The notes: a model not told the origin generated them from the letters alone. Shown: positions 23,882-31,757, counted from the first letter of the stretch. The stretch is 64,000 nucleotides of DNA from Amycolatopsis vastitatis (GCF_002234595.1 NZ_NMUL01000021.1:288219-352218), one strand, 5' to 3'. Numbers and translations are program-made.

Positions 23882-24409
23882 ATGCGCGGAACCGGGGTGG
23901 TGACCCTGCTCGGGTCGGTGCTGGTCACGGCGGCCTGCGCGGCGCCGCACACCACTACGCCGAGCCCGATCGCGGAACCGGTCCCGCTGACCACCACGAG
24001 CCGTCCGGCACCGCCCACGACGACAGCACCGACAGCACCGACGGCACCGACGGCACCGCCCGCGCCGCCGTGCGCCGTCACCACCGGCGCCTGCGTGAGC
24101 CTGGCGCAGCGGCTGGCCTGGCTGCTGCGGGACGGCCGGGTCGTGCACGGCCCGGTCCCGGCCGGGTTCGGGCCGCCGGAGGAGGCGACGCCGGCCGGGT
24201 CGTTCCACGTCGTGTGGAAGGACCGCGAGCACCGCAGCAGCGTCTACGGCACCGACATGCCCAACTCGGTGTTCTTCGCGGCCGGCGGCATCGCGTTCCA
24301 CGCCGGGCCGCTGGACGCGCCTTCGCACGGCTGCGTCCACCTCGCCGGCACCGACTCGGCGGCGTTCTTCGACGGGCTGAACGTCGGGGACGCGGTGCAG
24401 GTCTTGTAG
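23882..24409 (+). CDS. Lipoprotein L,D-transpeptidase (YkuD)
   Basis: A 175-residue lipoprotein: the signal ends in a lipobox LVTAAC with Cys19. A Pro/Thr-rich linker leads to a YkuD domain. The catalytic signature is FHAGPLDAPSHGCVHL, with the histidine and cysteine nucleophile of HGC near residue 154. Such enzymes make 3-3 cross-links in peptidoglycan or attach proteins. The domain is short, lacking immunoglobulin-like modules of the mycobacterial LdtMt2 type. The ATG has GAGGAGGAAA upstream. It is followed after ten bases by the methyltransferase gene and could be co-transcribed. Confidence 0.9.
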   Translation: MRGTGVVTLLGSVLVTAACAAPHTTTPSPIAEPVPLTTTSRPAPPTTTAPTAPTAPTAPPAPPCAVTTGACVSLAQRLAWLLRDGRVVHGPVPAGFGPPEEATPAGSFHVVWKDREHRSSVYGTDMPNSVFFAAGGIAFHAGPLDAPSHGCVHLAGTDSAAFFDGLNVGDAVQVL

Positions 24410-24419
24410 GCTCGGTCCC

Positions 24420-25187
24420 TTGCTGGACACTCCTGCTGTCGTCTCCCGGCTGCGCGCCGCGGGCTGCGTGTTCGCCGAGGACGAGGCGGACCTCCTCGTC
24501 GCGGCCGCCTCGACCCCCGCCGAGCTCGACTCGCTGGTGGAGCGCCGGGTCGCCGGGCTCCCGCTGGAGCACCTGCTCGGCTGGGCGGAGTTCCACGGCC
24601 TTCGCGTCGTCGTGCGGCCGGGGGTGTTCGTGCCCCGGCACCGCACGGAGTTCCTGGTCGACGTCGCCGTTTCGCTCGCGCCACCGGACCCGGTGGTCCT
24701 CGACCTCTGCTGCGGCTCGGGTGCGCTCGGCGCCGCGTTCACCGCGGCGGTGCGGCCGCGTGAGCTGTACGCGGCGGACGTCGAACCCGCCGCCGTCGAG
24801 TGCGCCCGCGTGAACCTCCCCGGCGCCCGCGTCCACCAGGGCGACCTCTACGACGCGTTGCCGGCTTCGCTGAGCGGCCGCGTCGACGTCCTGCTGGCCA
24901 ACGTGCCGTACGTCCCGTCGGAGGCAGTGGCGACGATGCCGCCGGAGGCCCGGCTGCACGAGCCCCTCGTGGCGCTCGACGGCGGCGCGGACGGCCTCGA
25001 CCTCGCCCGCCGGGTCGCCGCGGGCGCGCCACGCTGGCTGGCTCCGGGCGGAACCGTGCTGATCGAGTCGAGTGAACGGCAGGCGCCGGTGCTGGGCCGG
25101 ATCCTCGCCGCGGCCGGGCTGACGTCCGGCGTGCACGAGTCCGACGAACAGGGCGCGACCGTCGTGACCGGCACCGCCGAAATCTGA
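24420..25187 (+). CDS. PrmC/HemK-like protein N5-glutamine methyltransferase
   Basis: A 255-residue SAM-dependent methyltransferase of the PrmC/HemK type, whose members methylate the GGQ glutamine of release factors. The SAM loop is VLDLCCGSGALGAA near residue 93. The substrate-side motif reads NVPYVPSEA, a variant of the family NPPY. The N-terminal helical PrmC domain is represented by PLEHLLGWAEFHGLRVVVRPGVFVPRHRTEFLV. The only suitable start is TTG at 24420, 11 bases after the transpeptidase stop, without a clear SD. This class is often annotated as putative protein N5-glutamine methyltransferase in actinobacteria and may have a target other than release factors. Confidence 0.83.
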   Translation: MLDTPAVVSRLRAAGCVFAEDEADLLVAAASTPAELDSLVERRVAGLPLEHLLGWAEFHGLRVVVRPGVFVPRHRTEFLVDVAVSLAPPDPVVLDLCCGSGALGAAFTAAVRPRELYAADVEPAAVECARVNLPGARVHQGDLYDALPASLSGRVDVLLANVPYVPSEAVATMPPEARLHEPLVALDGGADGLDLARRVAAGAPRWLAPGGTVLIESSERQAPVLGRILAAAGLTSGVHESDEQGATVVTGTAEI

Positions 25188-25222
25188 TCTCACGTTCCGG
25201 CGGTCCCGGACGTCTACAGGGT

Positions 25223-25699
25223 GTGATCGTGAAACCGTTCGAGCAGATCGTGGCCGAGCACGGGCCGATGGTCCTCCGGGTCTGCCGGGCCGTGCTCGGC
25301 CCCGCCGACGCCGAAGACGCCTGGTCGGAGACCTTCCTGGCGGCGTTGAAGGCGTACCCCGGGCTACCCGCCGACGCGAACGTCCAGGCGTGGCTCGTCA
25401 CGATCGCGCACCGCAAGGCCGTCGACGTCACCCGCGCCCAGGCGCGCCGGCCGGTTCCGGTCGGCGAGATCCCGGACCGGCCCGGCGACGCCGACACCCG
25501 CGACGGCGACCTGTGGGAGGCGCTGGCGAGGCTGCCGGACAAGCAGCGTGCCGCCGTCGCCTACCACTACCTGGCCGGGCTGCCCTACCGCGAGATCGCG
25601 GAGATCACCGGGGGCAGCACCGACGCCGCCCGCCGGGCGGCCGCCGACGGCATCAAAGCCCTGCGGGCCACCTACCCCTTGGAAGGAGCGCACTCATGA
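25223..25699 (+). CDS. ECF-type RNA polymerase sigma factor
   Basis: A 158-residue protein with sigma region 2 (FEQIVAEHGPMVLRVCRAVLGPADAEDAWSETFLAAL) and region 4 (ALARLPDKQRAAVAYHYLAGLPYREIAEITGGSTDAARRAAADGIKAL). No anti-sigma factor gene is next to it. Instead the stop overlaps the ATG of an alkylguanine methyltransferase gene, beginning a five-gene coupled operon. It may direct the operon's own transcription in response to DNA alkylation. GTG at 25223 or 25229 could be the start. Confidence 0.86.
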   Translation: MIVKPFEQIVAEHGPMVLRVCRAVLGPADAEDAWSETFLAALKAYPGLPADANVQAWLVTIAHRKAVDVTRAQARRPVPVGEIPDRPGDADTRDGDLWEALARLPDKQRAAVAYHYLAGLPYREIAEITGGSTDAARRAAADGIKALRATYPLEGAHS

Positions 25700-26289
25700 T
25701 CGACATCATCGCGTCGCTTCCGGTGTCCTACGAAGTCCTCCCGGACCGCCTGCACGAGCGGCTCACCGAAGCCGCTTCCCGGGAGGGGCTGCTGGACGTC
25801 GCCTACCACACCGTCGACACCCCGGTCGGGTCGCTCCTGCTGGCCGCGACCGAGCAGGGCCTGGTCAAGGTGGCCTTCGACCGCCAGGACCACGAGGCCG
25901 TGCTCGCCGCGCTGGCGAAGGCGATCAGCCCGCGGATCCTGCGGGCGCCCGCCCGGCTCGACGCGGTCGTCCGGCAGCTCGACGAGTACTTCGCGGGCGG
26001 GCGGCGTGCGTTCGACGTCCCGCTGGACTTCCGGCTGGCCCGCGGGTTCCGCCTGTCCGTGCTGGAGCACCTGCCGGAGATCGCCTACGGGCGCACCGAA
26101 AGCTACGCGCAGGTCGCGGCGGCCGCGGGCAGCCCGAAGGCGGTGCGGGCGGTCGGCACCGCGTGCGCGCTCAACCCGTTGCCGGTGGTGGTGCCGTGCC
26201 ACCGGGTCGTGCGGTCCGACGGGTCGTACGGCCAGTACGCGGGCGGCGAGGAAGCCAAGCGGACCCTCCTGACGATGGAGGCGGCGTGA
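25696..26289 (+). CDS. Methylated-DNA-protein-cysteine methyltransferase
   Basis: A 197-residue O6-alkylguanine-DNA alkyltransferase. The active-site motif VVVPCHRVVR contains Cys168, and the preceding helix-turn-helix region is YAQVAAAAGSPKAVRAVGTACALNPLP. The N-terminal domain is longer than in Ogt and begins with about 35 helical residues. The protein transfers a methyl group from O6-methylguanine to its own cysteine and is thereby consumed. Start and stop overlap the neighbours by four bases. It is the second gene of the sigma-factor operon. Confidence 0.93.
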   Translation: MIDIIASLPVSYEVLPDRLHERLTEAASREGLLDVAYHTVDTPVGSLLLAATEQGLVKVAFDRQDHEAVLAALAKAISPRILRAPARLDAVVRQLDEYFAGGRRAFDVPLDFRLARGFRLSVLEHLPEIAYGRTESYAQVAAAAGSPKAVRAVGTACALNPLPVVVPCHRVVRSDGSYGQYAGGEEAKRTLLTMEAA

Positions 26290-26999
26290 CGGTCTTCGAA
26301 AAGCGCGTCGCCGCGGCCGACTGGGACGCGGTGGCGGCGGAGGTCGACGACTACGGCTGCGCGCTCCTGCCGCGGCTGCTCACCTCGGCCGAATGCGCCC
26401 GGCTGATCGCGCTGTGGGACGAGCCGTCACACTTCCGGGCGACGGTGAACCTGCGGCGCCACCGCTTCGGCGACCACGGCGACTACCGGTACTTCGCCGC
26501 GCCGTTCCCCGAGCCCGTCCAACGGCTGCGTACGGCGCTCTACCCGCGGCTGCTGCCGATCGCGCGGGAGTGGCACGCCCGGCTCGGCCGCGAGGCGGAG
26601 TGGCCGTCCACTTTGGACGAGTGGCTGGCGGTCTGCCACGACGCGGGGCAGCGGCGGCCCACCCCGATCCTGCTGCGCTACGAGCCGGGCGGCTGGAACG
26701 CGCTGCACCGGGACCTCTACGGCGACAAGGTGTTCCCGCTGCAGGTCGTGATCAACCTCAACGACCCGGGCACCGACCACACCGGCGGCGAGTTCCTGCT
26801 GGTGGAGCAGCGGCCGCGGGCCCAGTCGCGCGGCACGGCGACCCTCATCCCGCGGGGCCACGGCCTGGTGTTCACCACCCGCGACCGGCCGGTCCGCTCG
26901 GTCCGCGGCTGGTCGGCGGCCCCGGTGCGCCACGGCGTCTCGGCGGTCCGCTCGGGCCACCGGCACACCCTCGGCCTCGTGTTCCACGACGCGACATGA
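26286..26999 (+). CDS. 2OG-Fe(II) oxygenase
   Basis: A 237-residue oxygenase of the 2-oxoglutarate/Fe(II) family. The iron-binding pair is HRD in NALHRDLYGDKVFPLQVVINLN, and the distal His with the 2OG-binding Arg falls in VRHGVSAVRSGHRHTLGLVFHDA. TGGEFLLVEQRP is the characteristic strand between them. In Ada-type operons such proteins are thought to take part in alkylation repair, although the prolyl-hydroxylase-like pattern does not prove an AlkB function. GTG start and stop both overlap neighbouring genes by four bases. Confidence 0.87.
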   Translation: MTVFEKRVAAADWDAVAAEVDDYGCALLPRLLTSAECARLIALWDEPSHFRATVNLRRHRFGDHGDYRYFAAPFPEPVQRLRTALYPRLLPIAREWHARLGREAEWPSTLDEWLAVCHDAGQRRPTPILLRYEPGGWNALHRDLYGDKVFPLQVVINLNDPGTDHTGGEFLLVEQRPRAQSRGTATLIPRGHGLVFTTRDRPVRSVRGWSAAPVRHGVSAVRSGHRHTLGLVFHDAT

Positions 27000-27373
27000 C
27001 CGCCCTCGAGCTCGAGGCGATCGTGGGGCTGATCGGCGGGGCCCGCCACATCGTCATCGGCACCGCGGCGGACCCGGCGTCGCGGGAGGGTGGCGCACGG
27101 ATCGCGTCGGCGTGGGGCGGCCTGGTGCTGGCGACGGTGACCTGGCCGGAGACAGCGGCGTCGTGGCTGCGCCAGGCCCGGCGGTTCGCGGCGCCGGAGC
27201 CGGACGTCTGGGTGGTCAGCGCCACGCCGGCGGGCTGGGCCGGAATGGCACGGCGGCTGCGGCAGTCGACGTCGTGGAGTCCACATCGGACGATCCTCAC
27301 CGCGGCACTGGCGGATTTCCGGTTGCCCGGCGTGCGCGGCGCCCGGGCCGACGGCAGCACTTGGGAGGCCTGA
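26996..27373 (+). CDS. Unknown protein in the alkylation-repair operon
   Basis: A 125-residue soluble protein without a family I recognise. It has an alpha/beta look: GGARHIVIGTAADP, GLVLATVTWPETAASWLRQARRF, EPDVWVVSATPAGWAGMARRLRQ and HRTILTAALADFRLP. There is no signal peptide. The ATG overlaps the oxygenase stop and its stop overlaps the next ATG (TGATG), so it is a bona fide operon member. A role in alkylation repair is inferred only from position. Confidence 0.68.
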   Translation: MTALELEAIVGLIGGARHIVIGTAADPASREGGARIASAWGGLVLATVTWPETAASWLRQARRFAAPEPDVWVVSATPAGWAGMARRLRQSTSWSPHRTILTAALADFRLPGVRGARADGSTWEA

Positions 27374-27912
27374 TGAACCACGCCGTGGTCGATTCCCCGA
27401 TCGGCTCGCTGACCCTCGTCGGATCCGGCGGCGTTGGATCCGGCGGCGTCGGATCCGGCGGCGTCGGATCCGGCGGTGTCGGATCCGGCGGTGTCGTGAC
27501 CGGGTTGTACTTCCCGGGCCACTGGACGCGGCCCGACCGTGCCGCGTTCGGCACGCGTGAGGATTCGGCGTTCCCCGAGGCCGTTCGTCAGCTGAAGGAG
27601 TACTTCGCCGGGCAGCGCACGGAGTTCGACGTGCCGATGCGGGCCGAGGGCGACGAGTTCCAGCGTGCCGTCTGGGCCGAGATCGCGAAGATCCCCTACG
27701 GCTCGACAGCGACGTACGGCGACCTGGCCCGGGCGGTCGGCGGGCTGCCGCACGAAGTCGGCGCGGCGGTCGGGCGGAACCCGCTGAGCATCCTGGTGGC
27801 GTGCCACCGCGTCGTCGGCAAGGGCGGAAAGCCGACCGGATACGCGGGCGGCCTGAAACGCAAGGCGTTCCTGCTGGAACTGGAACGCCCGGCGGGCGGA
27901 GGGCTCTGGTGA
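27373..27912 (+). CDS. Methylated-DNA-protein-cysteine methyltransferase with Gly-Ser repeat insert
   Basis: A 179-residue Ogt-type alkyltransferase. The C-terminal domain has FQRAVWAEIAKIPYGSTATYGDLARAVG and the active-site stretch LVACHRVVGKGG with Cys144; the residue before Cys is Ala instead of the usual Pro. In the N-terminal domain, between the strand SPIGSLTLV and the strand VTGLYFPG, residues 17-41 are five copies of GSGGV, encoded by a perfect minisatellite. Most family members have only a short turn here. The gene ends the five-gene operon and abuts the convergent lysE gene with no gap between stop codons. It is the second alkyltransferase of the operon. Confidence 0.88.
   Translation: MNHAVVDSPIGSLTLVGSGGVGSGGVGSGGVGSGGVGSGGVVTGLYFPGHWTRPDRAAFGTREDSAFPEAVRQLKEYFAGQRTEFDVPMRAEGDEFQRAVWAEIAKIPYGSTATYGDLARAVGGLPHEVGAAVGRNPLSILVACHRVVGKGGKPTGYAGGLKRKAFLLELERPAGGGLW
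27421..27495 (+). repeat. Five tandem 15-bp units (GGATCCGGCGGCGTC)
   Basis: Five head-to-tail 15-base copies differ only by C/T changes at wobble positions (GTT, GTC, GTC, then GGTGTC twice). They encode GSGGV five times inside the second alkyltransferase. The 15-base period preserves the reading frame whatever the copy number. Confidence 0.95.
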
Positions 27913-28524
27913 TCAGACGCGGCCGAGCAGCATCGCCGCGCCGAGGCCGGTCATGGTCACGGCGATCAGGACGTCGAGGACACGCCAGGCCACGGGCTTG
28001 GCGAAGACCCCGGCCAGCCTCCGCGCCCCGAACCCGAGCGCGCTGAACCAGACGGCGCTGGCGATCCCGGCGCCGACGCCGAACAGCCAGCGCCCGTCGC
28101 CGTGGGCGACCGCGACCGAGCCCAGCAGCAGGACCGTGTCGAGGTAGACGTGCGGGTTGAGCCAGGTGAACGCCACGCACGCGAGGACCGCCTTGCGCAG
28201 CGGCGTGCGTTCCTCGCCGACGGTCATGACCGACGGCCGGAACGCTCGCCGCGCGGCGATAGCACCGTAGCCGAGCAGGAACATCCCGCCGCCGACAGCG
28301 ATGACCCCGATCGCGGCCGGCCACTGCTTGAGAACGGCGCCGATCCCGCTGACGCCGAGGCCGATCAGGACGAGGTCGGACACCGCGCAGATGACCACCA
28401 GCGGCGCCACCGCGCCACCGCGGAGGCCTTGTTGCAGGAGGAAGGCGTTCTGGGAGCCGATCGCGACGATGAGCGACAGGCCGGTGCCGAAGCCGGCCAG
28501 GAGGAGAGCGAGCACGGTCTTCAC
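27913..28524 (-). CDS. lysE: LysE/ArgO-family amino-acid exporter
   Basis: A 203-residue membrane protein of the LysE family, which exports lysine and arginine. Six hydrophobic segments are seen. The family signature GFGTGLSLIVAIGSQNAFLLQQGLRG is at the N-terminus and CVAFTWLNPHVYLDTVLLLGSVA is at about residue 115. It is divergent from a LysR-type gene of the LysG/ArgP class, 61 bases away, the classical arrangement for amino-acid-dependent induction of the exporter. The stop codon directly abuts that of the alkyltransferase gene. Confidence 0.92.
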   Translation of the reverse strand: MKTVLALLLAGFGTGLSLIVAIGSQNAFLLQQGLRGGAVAPLVVICAVSDLVLIGLGVSGIGAVLKQWPAAIGVIAVGGGMFLLGYGAIAARRAFRPSVMTVGEERTPLRKAVLACVAFTWLNPHVYLDTVLLLGSVAVAHGDGRWLFGVGAGIASAVWFSALGFGARRLAGVFAKPVAWRVLDVLIAVTMTGLGAAMLLGRV

Positions 28525-28561
28525 GGTAGGTCGCCGCGGCGATGTTACTCCAGCTAAAGAT

Positions 28562-28573
28562 TCTTACGTAAGA
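28562..28573. promoter_or_regulatory. Palindrome in the lysE-lysG divergent promoter
   Basis: TCTTACGTAAGA is a perfect 12-base palindrome in an AT-rich stretch between the two divergent starts, ten bases before the GTG preceding the lysG ATG. It is a likely LysG binding site overlapping the promoters. TAAGAT at 28569-28574 could serve as a -10 for a nearly leaderless lysG transcript. Confidence 0.6.
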
Positions 28574-28585
28574 TTAGCGCTCGTG

Positions 28586-29470
28586 ATGTCCGATCTGCCG
28601 CTCGACCAGGTCAAGACGCTGCTCGCCGTCGTGGACGAGCAAAGCTTCGACGCGGCCGCCGCGGTGCTGCACGTGACACCGTCCGCGGTCAGCCAGCGGG
28701 TGAAGGCGCTGGAGCAGCGCACCGGCCGGGTCCTGCTGCTGCGCACGAAACCGGTCTCGCTGACGGAGTCGGGCAAGGTCGTCGCCCGCTTCGCGCGCTC
28801 ACTGGCCCAGCTGGAGCAGGACGCGCTGACCGAGCTCGGCCTCGGGTCCTCGGCCACCCGGACGGTCTCGATCGCCGTGAACGCCGACTCCCTGGCGACG
28901 TGGTTCCTGCCGGCGCTGGCCCGGCTCCCCCAGTCCCACGGCGTCTGCTTCGACCTGCAGCGGGAGGACCAGGACCACACGGCGGCGCTGCTGCGCGAAG
29001 GCTTGGTGATGGCGGCGGTCACGGCGGCCCCGCACCCGGTGCAGGGCTGCACCTCCCACCGCCTGGGCCGGATGCGCTACCGCGCGATGGCCTCCCCGGC
29101 GTTCGTCGACCGGTGGCTGTCTTCCGGCCCGCTCCCCCACCAGCTCCCCGCCGCGCCGGTGATCGTCTTCGACCGCAAGGACGACCTCCAGGACCGCTTC
29201 CTGCGCGGCCTCACCCGCCGCCGCACGTTCACCATGGTCCGCCACCACATCCCGGCCTCGGAGTCCTTTGTAGACGCCGTCGCGGCCGGCCTGGGCTGGG
29301 GCATGGTCCCGGAGCTCCAAGCCGCTCCCCGCGGCGACGCCCTGGTGGACCTGGCCCCGGACCGGCCGCTCGACGTGCCGCTGCACTGGCAGCAGTGGAA
29401 GCTGGACTCGCCCGCGCTGGCAGCCGTGGCGGAGGCCGTGGCCGAGGGAGCCAAGGAGTCACTCCGCTGA
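28586..29470 (+). CDS. lysG: LysR-family regulator, LysG/ArgP type
   Basis: A 294-residue LysR-type activator of the LysG/ArgP (IciA) class. The helix-turn-helix is LDQVKTLLAVVDEQSFDAAAAVLHVTPSAVSQRVKALEQRTGRVLLLRTKPVSLTESG. The effector domain includes VSIAVNADSLATWFLPAL and AAGLGWGMVPELQA, typical of this class. It presumably activates the divergent lysE when lysine or arginine accumulates. The ATG at 28586 follows an in-frame GTG one codon upstream. No SD is evident, in line with a leaderless or short-leader mRNA. Confidence 0.9.
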   Translation: MSDLPLDQVKTLLAVVDEQSFDAAAAVLHVTPSAVSQRVKALEQRTGRVLLLRTKPVSLTESGKVVARFARSLAQLEQDALTELGLGSSATRTVSIAVNADSLATWFLPALARLPQSHGVCFDLQREDQDHTAALLREGLVMAAVTAAPHPVQGCTSHRLGRMRYRAMASPAFVDRWLSSGPLPHQLPAAPVIVFDRKDDLQDRFLRGLTRRRTFTMVRHHIPASESFVDAVAAGLGWGMVPELQAAPRGDALVDLAPDRPLDVPLHWQQWKLDSPALAAVAEAVAEGAKESLR

Positions 29471-29475
29471 CCGGC

Positions 29476-29520
29476 GCTCCGGGAACGTCCGGATCACTCG
29501 CTGACGGGCCGGCCCGGAGC
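29476..29520. terminator. Weak convergent terminator
   Basis: GCTCCGGG at 29476-29483 pairs with CCCGGAGC at 29513-29520 over a 29-base loop, between the convergent lysG and TetR genes. It is possibly a bidirectional terminator. Confidence 0.35.
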
Positions 29521-29531
29521 CTTCGGTCTCG

Positions 29532-30164
29532 TCAACCCGGCTTCCCCGGGAAGCCGTCCACTCCGTGTTCCACCAGGTCGAAAGCCTGTTCGACGACCGC
29601 GGCCTGCTCGCGCCGGACCACTGTGGCGTCGTCCCCCGCGAGGACCCGGCTCATCGCGTGGGCGAAAACCGTCGTGATCGCCGTCGTCAGGAGGCCGGCC
29701 ACCATGCGGGAGCGGAAGGCTTCGCCCGTCTCCTCGGTGAGCACCTCCGCCAGCGCCTCCGCGATTTCGCGCTCCTGCTCGTACCACCGGGCCATCAGCG
29801 CGGGGCTCGAGGTGAGCACCCACCAGAATCCGGGACCGCCCGCGATGGCGCCCGACAACGGGTGGCCCGCCGCCAGCAGTTCGTGCTGGTGACGGCGCAG
29901 AGCCGCGCAAGCCGACGTTCCCGCCGGACGGGAACGCACCACTGAAACCAGCTCCGCCAGCCGGTCCGCGTGCCGGTCGAGGAACAGGTCCTCTTTGCGG
30001 GGGAAGTAGTTGAACACCGTCATCTTGGAGACGCCGGCGGCTTCGGCGACCTCGGCGACCGTCACCTCGTCGAAGCCGCGCTGGATGAACAGGCCCGTGG
30101 CCACGTTCGAGATCAGCTGCCGCGTCGCCTGCTTCTTGCGCTCGCGCAGTCCGGGGTCCGCCAT
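29532..30164 (-). CDS. TetR-family transcriptional regulator
   Basis: A 210-residue TetR repressor. The helix-turn-helix reads TRQLISNVATGLFIQRGFDEVTVAEVAEAAGVSKMTVFNYFPRKEDLFLDR. The ligand domain is helical and includes an FWWVLTSSPALMARWYEQE segment. It is divergent from an FAD monooxygenase gene with 63 bases between starts, so it most likely represses that gene. TATACT lies six bases before the ATG on its strand, suggesting a leaderless transcript. The open frame extends eight codons further upstream, which I discount. Confidence 0.9.
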   Translation of the reverse strand: MADPGLRERKKQATRQLISNVATGLFIQRGFDEVTVAEVAEAAGVSKMTVFNYFPRKEDLFLDRHADRLAELVSVVRSRPAGTSACAALRRHQHELLAAGHPLSGAIAGGPGFWWVLTSSPALMARWYEQEREIAEALAEVLTEETGEAFRSRMVAGLLTTAITTVFAHAMSRVLAGDDATVVRREQAAVVEQAFDLVEHGVDGFPGKPG

Positions 30165-30227
30165 GGGCCGAGTATAGACCGAACACAAAGTTTGACTAGG
30201 TACAAGTTTTGCGGCATCCTCGGAGCC
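30165..30227. promoter_or_regulatory. Divergent TetR/monooxygenase promoter region
   Basis: Two similar words, ACAAAGTTTG at 30185-30194 and ACAAGTTTTG at 30202-30211, occur 17 bases apart in an AT-rich block. TTGACT at 30192 could be a -35 for the monooxygenase, and TATACT on the minus strand a -10 for the TetR gene. The words are candidate half-sites for the TetR protein. Confidence 0.4.
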
Positions 30228-31742
30228 ATGAACAGGGATGTGGTGATCTCCGGGGGCGGACCGGTCGGCTTGATGCTGGCCTGCGAACTGCGGCTGGCGG
30301 GCGTGGACGTGCTCGTCGTCGAACGGCTGCCCGAGCCGGACCAGACGATCAAGGCCGGGTCGGTCAACCTGACGACGGCCGAAGCCTTCTACCGCCGGGG
30401 GCTGCTGCCCGCGATGGACGAGGTCGTGCGGCAGAACTTCGCGCAGATCCAGAAGTTCCTCGAATCACGCGGCGGGGGCGGCCCGAAGGCTGTCCCGGTG
30501 GGGCACTTCGCCGGGATCATGGTCACCTCGACCGGCGTCGACTTCGACGATCCCGCCTTCCGGGACGTCGGGCCCGCCGGCCGGGTGGTCGTGATCCAGC
30601 AGCAGGCCGTCGAGGCCATCCTGGCCGGCCGCGCGGCCGAACTGGGCGTCGAGATCCGGCGGGGCGTCGAGCTCACCGGGTTCGACGCCGGCGACGACGG
30701 CGTGACCGTGCAGCTGTCCGAGGGCGAACCCGTGCGCGCCGGCTGGCTCGTCGGCGCCGACGGCGGCCGCAGCTTCGTCCGCAAGCGAGCCGGCTTCGAG
30801 TTCCCCGGCACCGACCCCGCCGTCACCGGGCGGCAGGCACTGGCCGACCTCACCGGTGCCGAGGCGCTGCCCGCCGGCTGGCAGCACGGCACCGGCGGGC
30901 TCTACGTCCACGGGCCAACTCCCGGCCGGATGCTCACCGTCGAATTCGACGGGCCACCCGCGGACCGCGACGCCCCGGTCACCGCCGACGAGCTCGAAGC
31001 CAGCTTCCGGCGGGTGTCCGGTGCGGACATCAGGGTGACGAAGGTCCACAGCGCGACGCGCTTCACGGACAACGCGCGCCAGGCGACCACCTACCGCTTG
31101 GGCCGCGTGCTGCTGGCCGGGGACGCGGCGCACGTCCACTCCCCCTTCGGCGGCCAGGGCCTCAACCTCGGCATCGGCGACGCGGTCAACCTGGGCTGGA
31201 AGCTCGCCGCGACCATCCGGGGCTGGGCGCCGGACGGCCTGCTCGACACCTACACGACCGAGCGGCACCCGATCGGCGAGTGGGTCCTCGAATGGACCCG
31301 GGCACAGGTCGCGCTGATGCGCAGCGACGTGCGGACCAAGGCGCTGCGCCAGGTCGTCACGGACCTGCTGCTCACCGGCGACGGCGCGACGTACCTGGCC
31401 AAGAAGCTCTCCGGCGTCCTGCACCGCTACCCGATCGAAGGCGAGCACGACCTCACCGGCCGCGCCGCACCCGACTTCGCGTTCGCCGACGGCTCCCGGC
31501 TCGGCGAGCACCTCCAGGACGGCAAGGCGCTCCTGCTGGACCTCACCGAGAACACCGCCCTGCGCGAGACGGCGAGCGGATGGGCCGGACGGGTCGGAGT
31601 GCTGACCGCGAAGTGCGACAGCGAACCAGCGTTGACGGGAGTGCTGATCAGGCCGGACGGCCACATCGCCTGGGCCAGCGAGGACGGCTCGACGGCCGGC
31701 CTGGAAGCGGCGCTTCGGCGGTGGTTCGGCGAACCCGCCTGA
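30228..31742 (+). CDS. FAD-dependent aromatic monooxygenase
   Basis: A 504-residue flavoprotein monooxygenase of the group A class (p-hydroxybenzoate hydroxylase fold). It has the Rossmann motif VVISGGGPVGLMLACELRLAG at the start, the middle DG motif LVGADGGRSFVRKRAG near residue 185, and GRVLLAGDAAHVHSPFGGQGLNLGIGDAVNLGWKLAA near 290. The C-terminal thioredoxin-like domain is present. Close relatives hydroxylate polyketides, rifamycins or phenylpropionate-type acids. The meta-cleavage enzymes 110 bases downstream on the other strand hint at aromatic catabolism, but antibiotic inactivation is equally possible. The divergent TetR gene probably controls it. Confidence 0.9.
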   Translation: MNRDVVISGGGPVGLMLACELRLAGVDVLVVERLPEPDQTIKAGSVNLTTAEAFYRRGLLPAMDEVVRQNFAQIQKFLESRGGGGPKAVPVGHFAGIMVTSTGVDFDDPAFRDVGPAGRVVVIQQQAVEAILAGRAAELGVEIRRGVELTGFDAGDDGVTVQLSEGEPVRAGWLVGADGGRSFVRKRAGFEFPGTDPAVTGRQALADLTGAEALPAGWQHGTGGLYVHGPTPGRMLTVEFDGPPADRDAPVTADELEASFRRVSGADIRVTKVHSATRFTDNARQATTYRLGRVLLAGDAAHVHSPFGGQGLNLGIGDAVNLGWKLAATIRGWAPDGLLDTYTTERHPIGEWVLEWTRAQVALMRSDVRTKALRQVVTDLLLTGDGATYLAKKLSGVLHRYPIEGEHDLTGRAAPDFAFADGSRLGEHLQDGKALLLDLTENTALRETASGWAGRVGVLTAKCDSEPALTGVLIRPDGHIAWASEDGSTAGLEAALRRWFGEPA

Positions 31743-31757
31743 CGCAAAGGGGCGCAC

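Noticed and set aside
27297..27554. Minus-strand ORF coding PPDPT repeats
   Set aside because: It is the antisense reading of the GSGGV minisatellite in the alkyltransferase gene, which has the catalytic CHR motif.
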